Source: Muricauda sp. MAR_2010_75
GTDB lineage: Bacteria > Bacteroidota > Bacteroidia > Flavobacteriales > Flavobacteriaceae
Direction of reading: 5' to 3'
Length of the DNA: 64,000 nucleotides
NCBI RefSeq assembly: GCF_000745185.1
Contig: NZ_JQNJ01000001.1
Coordinates: 4,198,501 to 4,262,500, forward strand
In this document: positions 61,101-64,000 of the stretch, in pieces
Numbering within the stretch: position 1 is the stretch's first letter
Layout: each line of letters begins with the position of its first letter
Position numbers and translations under genes: made by a program
Notes under the pieces: generated by a model
Told to the model about the DNA's origin: nothing
Seen by the model: the letters and a program-made list of their open reading frames with translations, nothing else
The model's database searches: none

Positions 61101-61528
61101 CCGCGGTCATCGCTGACACTGTCAATAGCGCCGCCCGGGTGGAAGGAATGACCAAGCATTTTGGTACCAATATCATTATTAGTGGGGATAGTTTGGAATT
61201 GATGACTGACCCATCCGGTTTCAATTTTAGATATCTTGGAAAAGTAAGGGTCAAAGGCAAGCAAAAGGCCTTGGAAATTTATGAATGCATTGATGGTGAC
61301 AGCATTGAGAGTATTTCTTTGAAGCTAGAAACCAAAACGCATTATGACCAGGGAATAGAGCTCTTTTTTGATAGCCAGTTCAATGAGGCTTCCACTGCTT
61401 TTGAATGGGTCTTATATAAAAACCCCGGAGATTCCGTAGCGCACTATTTTCATGATATGGCACGTAAATATGCCGTTTTAGGACCTCCAGAAGATTGGAA
61501 ATCGGGTACCGTAATGCACGAAAAGTAA
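58124..61528 (+). CDS. TPR / histidine kinase / receiver / class III cyclase fusion protein
   Basis: A protein of at least 1134 residues. Order: signal segment (1-15), TPR repeats (about 20-340), one membrane helix (392-410), coiled coil, HisKA with phosphorylated His about 466 (FLANTSHELRTPL), ATPase (GNAIKFTEKG, DTGIGIP, GGTGLGLSV), receiver with Asp about 773 (MILLDIMMPG), and class III cyclase (VTVLFSDIRDYTSL, Asp about 885; MGDGIMALF, Asp about 929; VNSAARVEGM with the catalytic Asn and Arg), then a short helical tail. The periplasmic TPR part would sense, and the phosphorelay would act on the cyclase directly. The only canonical start in frame is the GTG at 58124, which leaves the signal sequence without a basic n-region; upstream codons ATC ATC AAA CGG at 58100 would supply it, so translation may begin there. 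Confidence 0.88.
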   Translation: MIFLCIVVNTLQGQTGRIDSLQQVYPTLTSDSLKIRILKDIAWEYLNNRSNAELAKKHIDSFLSISKKANMPWGLSMADYQYAVLERQKGNYSEALTYIDSYLNFDQTKKEPFAVANGLYQKAIILDNLGNYDESLKIYYDILKIYEEHEDTFSIATTLNALGEILKKTGKTSEAMESYQTALEIFKTLDHKTEIANCLFNIGDTYMLQKDYNLAVQYFKEALVLDEETRSDWGIAFDYEALGKVYGYLKQYPQALDYHKRALALREKLGQRLELSMSYTQIGTIYLGMQNYAQAEANINSAIAIAEDIGAREQLQENYRVLSSIYEGTGDFEKALTFKNQFISIKDSLFNVEKSKQIEELQVRFDTEKKQDAIASLQKDAEINTLRLNQQKTLRNIIIGIAAAALLFLWFAFNRYKQVQRAKQAEEEKKRAVLEERKRTELEKQRVAELQKIDKLKDEFLANTSHELRTPLVGIVGLTESLQDGVAGKLPKEALENLEMIANSGKRLSHLVNDILDFSKLRNRDLVLSKAPLDMYAVSNIVLRLSQPLLKDKQLKFINSIPKNVPLVEADENRLQQIMHNLVGNAIKFTEKGYISLFAEVKEDMLSISISDTGIGIPVDKIDDIFNSFEQGDGSVQREYGGTGLGLSVTKQLVELHGGTISVSSEKNKGSIFTFTLPLSDKTRKDVKMKVPQPLASVQAVSSSTPVQVIPKEKPKLSEEAPKILIVDDEPVNRRVLENHLSMAGYHIVEANNGKEALKLIGEDSDLSMILLDIMMPGMSGYEVCEKIREQYSTSDLPIILLTAKNTVNDLVTGFNSGANDYLTKPFSKGELLSRIRTHLNLNTIHKATSRFVPSEFVKSVGKESITDIKLGDYTEKNVTVLFSDIRDYTSLAEGMTPEQNFKFVNAYVGRMGPVIKENNGFVNQYMGDGIMALFPKNPENALDAAIEMQRTLSLYNKRRVEEKGYKPLSVGIGLHTGPLIMGIIGDTKRNDPAVIADTVNSAARVEGMTKHFGTNIIISGDSLELMTDPSGFNFRYLGKVRVKGKQKALEIYECIDGDSIESISLKLETKTHYDQGIELFFDSQFNEASTAFEWVLYKNPGDSVAHYFHDMARKYAVLGPPEDWKSGTVMHEK

Positions 61529-61532
61529 CTCG

Positions 61533-64000
61533 TTAATTCAACTGTTCCTCCAAGCTCATTCCCAAGCTAATCGGTGATGCCATACCCTGATATTTTTCAA
61601 AACGCTTGTCCACATTTTTTTGGGCATCCTGAACCATTTCCCACGAATTTTCCTCACCATTTTCAAAAACATGCTTAAACCGATTTTCCAGCTGCAAATA
61701 CCGTTCTATTCCAATGCTTGGCACCTCAGAATCCAACTGCAGAGTTGGCAATCCACTTATCGCCCTTTTAGGGTCGTTCCGATACAACAACCACTGTCCC
61801 GATACCACCGCCATTTTATGATACTTTGATGGGCTTTTCATATCGATACCGTGCGCCGGACTATGACAATAGCCAATGATCAAGGAAGGACCGTCATGCG
61901 ATTCGGCCTCGACAAATGCCTTTAAGGTTTGTTCCTGGTCGGCACCCATAGCCACCGAAGCCACATACACATCATTGTAGTGCATGGCCAAAGCACCCAA
62001 GTCTTTTTTCTGTTTCCGTTTTCCAGTAGCGGCAAATTTTGCGGAAGCACCATAAGGTGTAGCTTTGGACATTTGGTTCCCTGTATTGGAGTAGACCTCA
62101 TTGTCCAATACCAAAATATTGACGTTTTTCCCTGATGCCAACACGTGGTCCAATCCACCGTAACCAATATCATAGGCCCAACCATCACCACCAACAATCC
62201 ATACGCTTTTCTTCACTAGACCATCGGCTATTCGAGCCAATTTGCGAGCCTCTGGCATTTTAACTTTCTCCAACAAAGACTTTAATGTTTCTACGCGATT
62301 CCGTTGTTCGTTGATTTCATGCTCCGTGGTTTGCTTCGCATTCAAAATATCCTGAATCATTCGGTCACCAACGAAGGCGGATACTCTTTGGAGCAATTGC
62401 TTGGCTTCAACTTCCTGCTGGTCCAATGACAATCGAAATCCTAATCCAAATTCGGCATTGTCCTCAAACAGGGAGTTGGACCATGCAGGACCTCTCCCCT
62501 CTTGATTTTGGGCCCATGGCGTTGTGGGCAGGGCTCCCCCAAAAATGGAACTGGCTCCCGTGGCATTGGCCACCAATGCGCGATCTCCAAACAATTGGGA
62601 CATCAATTTTAAATAGGGAGCTTCTCCACAGCCATCCTCACCCATCGGATATTTGAACAAGGGTTCCTGCAATTGTTGCTGACTTACCTTGGTGTTATCA
62701 ATTCTATGGCGGTCCACTTCTGGAATAGTTTCGAAGTAGTTCCAGTTTTTTCGCTCCTTTTCGATTTTGGTTTTACCCATCACCAAGGCCTTTGCCGGAC
62801 ATGCATCTATACAAGCGTTGCACGAAGTGCATTGATCAGGATTTACTTGAATGGTGTAATTCAGTAAATCCACATCCGCTAGAATGGTATCAATTTCTAT
62901 AGCTTTCCAAGTCGATGGTGCTTCTAAAAGGGTTTGGTCATCGTACACTTTCATGCGTAACGCCCCAGACGGACAAGCCATACTACAGGCACCACATTGG
63001 GTGCACAAATCGGGCAACCATTCTGGAGTTTCCTCGGCAACCAGGCGCTGATTGTATTGTGATGTATTTGTGGGATATGTTCCATCCACGGGTATGGCAC
63101 TTACGGGCACTTCATTTCCCTTTCCTACCAACAACTGACCTAAAAGCGTTTTTGAGAAATCTGCATCATCAGATAAAACACCTTCATTTGGTTTTATGGT
63201 GGTATCTACTTTCTGTAGTTGATTTTTGAACGCCTCGAACATGGAATTTTCGGCTATTTCGGGGTGAAAAGCCAAAAAGCTTGCGTGCAGTGGAGAGACC
63301 TTGGTGTTTTCTAGACTAAACTTTTTCACATCCTCTATATATAGGGAAACATCCTTCTGTTGAATCAATTTTTGGGTTTCCGAAGAAAGATTGTTCCATA
63401 ATTGGGCTGGATTCTCTTTGGATTGAACCACAATAATGCCTTCTTGTTTGACCCGATGCAAAACGGTATCCTTTTCCAAAAACGCAACATCAGTACAGCC
63501 GATAAAATCAGCATTTGAGATAATGTATGGTGCCTTAATATGTTTAGGTGCAATGCGAAGGTTGGTCACACTTCGGGAGTTGGATTTTTTATAATCACAT
63601 TCTTGGTATCCCTGTACAAAGCTGTCATTCTTACCAATCAACCTGATTAGGTTGTTGAAATGTGCGGCAGTTTCGTCTCCTTTGATTTCGTAAAAAAGTG
63701 CCTGGGTTCCCTTTTGCTGCAATTCCAATTTGGATTCCGAAAGACTCAGATGAGTCACATCATCCGTGATGCCTACTGTAAAATTGTTCTTTGGTTTTGG
63801 CTGTTTCAAGTTGTCCAGAATGGAATTCACCATGCTGGGTGTAAATTCTTTGGAACTCAAACCATAACGTCCCCCAACCATTTTGGGAAGCTTGGAGAAT
63901 CTATTGCTCTGCGCCACAGTTTGCACCACATCTAAAAACAAAGGCTCGCCTGAGGAACCGGGCTCTTTAGTACGATCCAATACAGCAATCGCCTTGCAAG
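61533..64000 (-). CDS. nifJ: Pyruvate:ferredoxin (flavodoxin) oxidoreductase, partial (5' end beyond window)
   Basis: The visible 822 residues are the C-terminal two thirds of an enzyme normally near 1180 residues long; the frame is open to the window edge, reading KAIAVLDRTKEPGSSGEP. It oxidatively decarboxylates pyruvate to acetyl-CoA and reduces ferredoxin. Visible parts: domain III and the gamma region with VQGYQ-like CDYKKS segment, EKR-type domain, two 4Fe-4S clusters (CTQCGACSMACPSGAL and CTSCNACIDACPAKAL), and the thiamine diphosphate domain with GGDGWAYDIGYGG and DNEVYSNTGNQMSKATP. The stop lies 4 bp from the convergent signalling gene. Confidence 0.94.
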   Translation of the reverse strand, partial: CKAIAVLDRTKEPGSSGEPLFLDVVQTVAQSNRFSKLPKMVGGRYGLSSKEFTPSMVNSILDNLKQPKPKNNFTVGITDDVTHLSLSESKLELQQKGTQALFYEIKGDETAAHFNNLIRLIGKNDSFVQGYQECDYKKSNSRSVTNLRIAPKHIKAPYIISNADFIGCTDVAFLEKDTVLHRVKQEGIIVVQSKENPAQLWNNLSSETQKLIQQKDVSLYIEDVKKFSLENTKVSPLHASFLAFHPEIAENSMFEAFKNQLQKVDTTIKPNEGVLSDDADFSKTLLGQLLVGKGNEVPVSAIPVDGTYPTNTSQYNQRLVAEETPEWLPDLCTQCGACSMACPSGALRMKVYDDQTLLEAPSTWKAIEIDTILADVDLLNYTIQVNPDQCTSCNACIDACPAKALVMGKTKIEKERKNWNYFETIPEVDRHRIDNTKVSQQQLQEPLFKYPMGEDGCGEAPYLKLMSQLFGDRALVANATGASSIFGGALPTTPWAQNQEGRGPAWSNSLFEDNAEFGLGFRLSLDQQEVEAKQLLQRVSAFVGDRMIQDILNAKQTTEHEINEQRNRVETLKSLLEKVKMPEARKLARIADGLVKKSVWIVGGDGWAYDIGYGGLDHVLASGKNVNILVLDNEVYSNTGNQMSKATPYGASAKFAATGKRKQKKDLGALAMHYNDVYVASVAMGADQEQTLKAFVEAESHDGPSLIIGYCHSPAHGIDMKSPSKYHKMAVVSGQWLLYRNDPKRAISGLPTLQLDSEVPSIGIERYLQLENRFKHVFENGEENSWEMVQDAQKNVDKRFEKYQGMASPISLGMSLEEQLN

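Overview
The window is a 64-kb chromosomal segment of a Bacteroidota bacterium, most likely a marine Flavobacteriaceae; I cannot fix the genus from sequence alone. The evidence is the AT-rich DNA, repeated promoter -7 elements of the Bacteroidetes type (TAnnTTTG), many Bacteroidetes-restricted families (PorP/SprF of type IX secretion, a CarboxypepD_reg TonB-dependent receptor paired with DUF4249, 2TM-domain proteins, DUF2490, DUF4382, LETM1-related protein), and many lipobox and Sec signals. No rRNA, tRNA, CRISPR array, prophage or transposase was found. Most of it reads as ordinary core and accessory chromosome.

Layout. 0-8.4 kb: a fatty-acid beta-oxidation cluster (acyl-CoA ligase, MarR repressor with a perfect 24-bp palindromic operator, fused hydroxyacyl-CoA dehydrogenase/enoyl-CoA hydratase, thiolase, acyl-CoA dehydrogenase). 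It is interrupted by a small four-helix-bundle (S23/IVP-like) gene lying between two arms of 7-bp degenerate repeats; the next intergenic gap carries the same arms with no gene inside. 8.4-13.7 kb: trehalose metabolism (GH15 hydrolase divergent from a trehalose-6-phosphate synthase/phosphatase fusion). 13.8-17.9 kb: secreted VOC protein, M28 and M1 peptidases and a YdeI-like protein, followed by a decayed amidohydrolase remnant related to the intact gene at 21.8 kb. 18.1-28.5 kb: a very large ThuA/glucose-dehydrogenase-like/PKD/cytochrome c lipoprotein, two amidohydrolases, a sortilin/BNR-type secreted protein and DUF2490. 28.9-34.6 kb: Cu/Zn superoxide dismutase, YjdI, GNAT, MFS transporter, ECF sigma/anti-sigma pair, a MarR-GNAT fusion with twin operators, and an OmpW-like barrel. 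34.8-40.6 kb: CorA, a short MscS channel, a TPR lipoprotein with a DUF4331 split over two genes, and a LETM1-related protein.

40.7-44.4 kb: a LytS/LytT-type two-component system in which four 2TM-domain genes lie between regulator and kinase, and a fifth 2TM domain is fused to the C-terminus of the kinase. 44.6-55.6 kb: secreted GHL10-type hydrolase, TonB-dependent receptor/DUF4249 pair, a 144-bp MITE-like repeat, small secreted proteins, DUF4382, DUF3500, PaiB-like flavoprotein and an extended PorP/SprF. 55.8-64 kb: GNAT, a membrane class III cyclase, DoxX, a 1134-residue TPR/histidine kinase/receiver/class III cyclase protein, and the C-terminal part of pyruvate:ferredoxin oxidoreductase running off the right edge.

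The signals I rate highest are the heptamer-repeat elements with an optional four-helix-bundle cargo (the architecture resembles rRNA intervening sequences, but here sits in a metabolic operon), the 2TM-expanded kinase/regulator locus, the sensor-kinase-cyclase fusion with no canonical start next to its signal peptide, and several well-formed palindromic operators.
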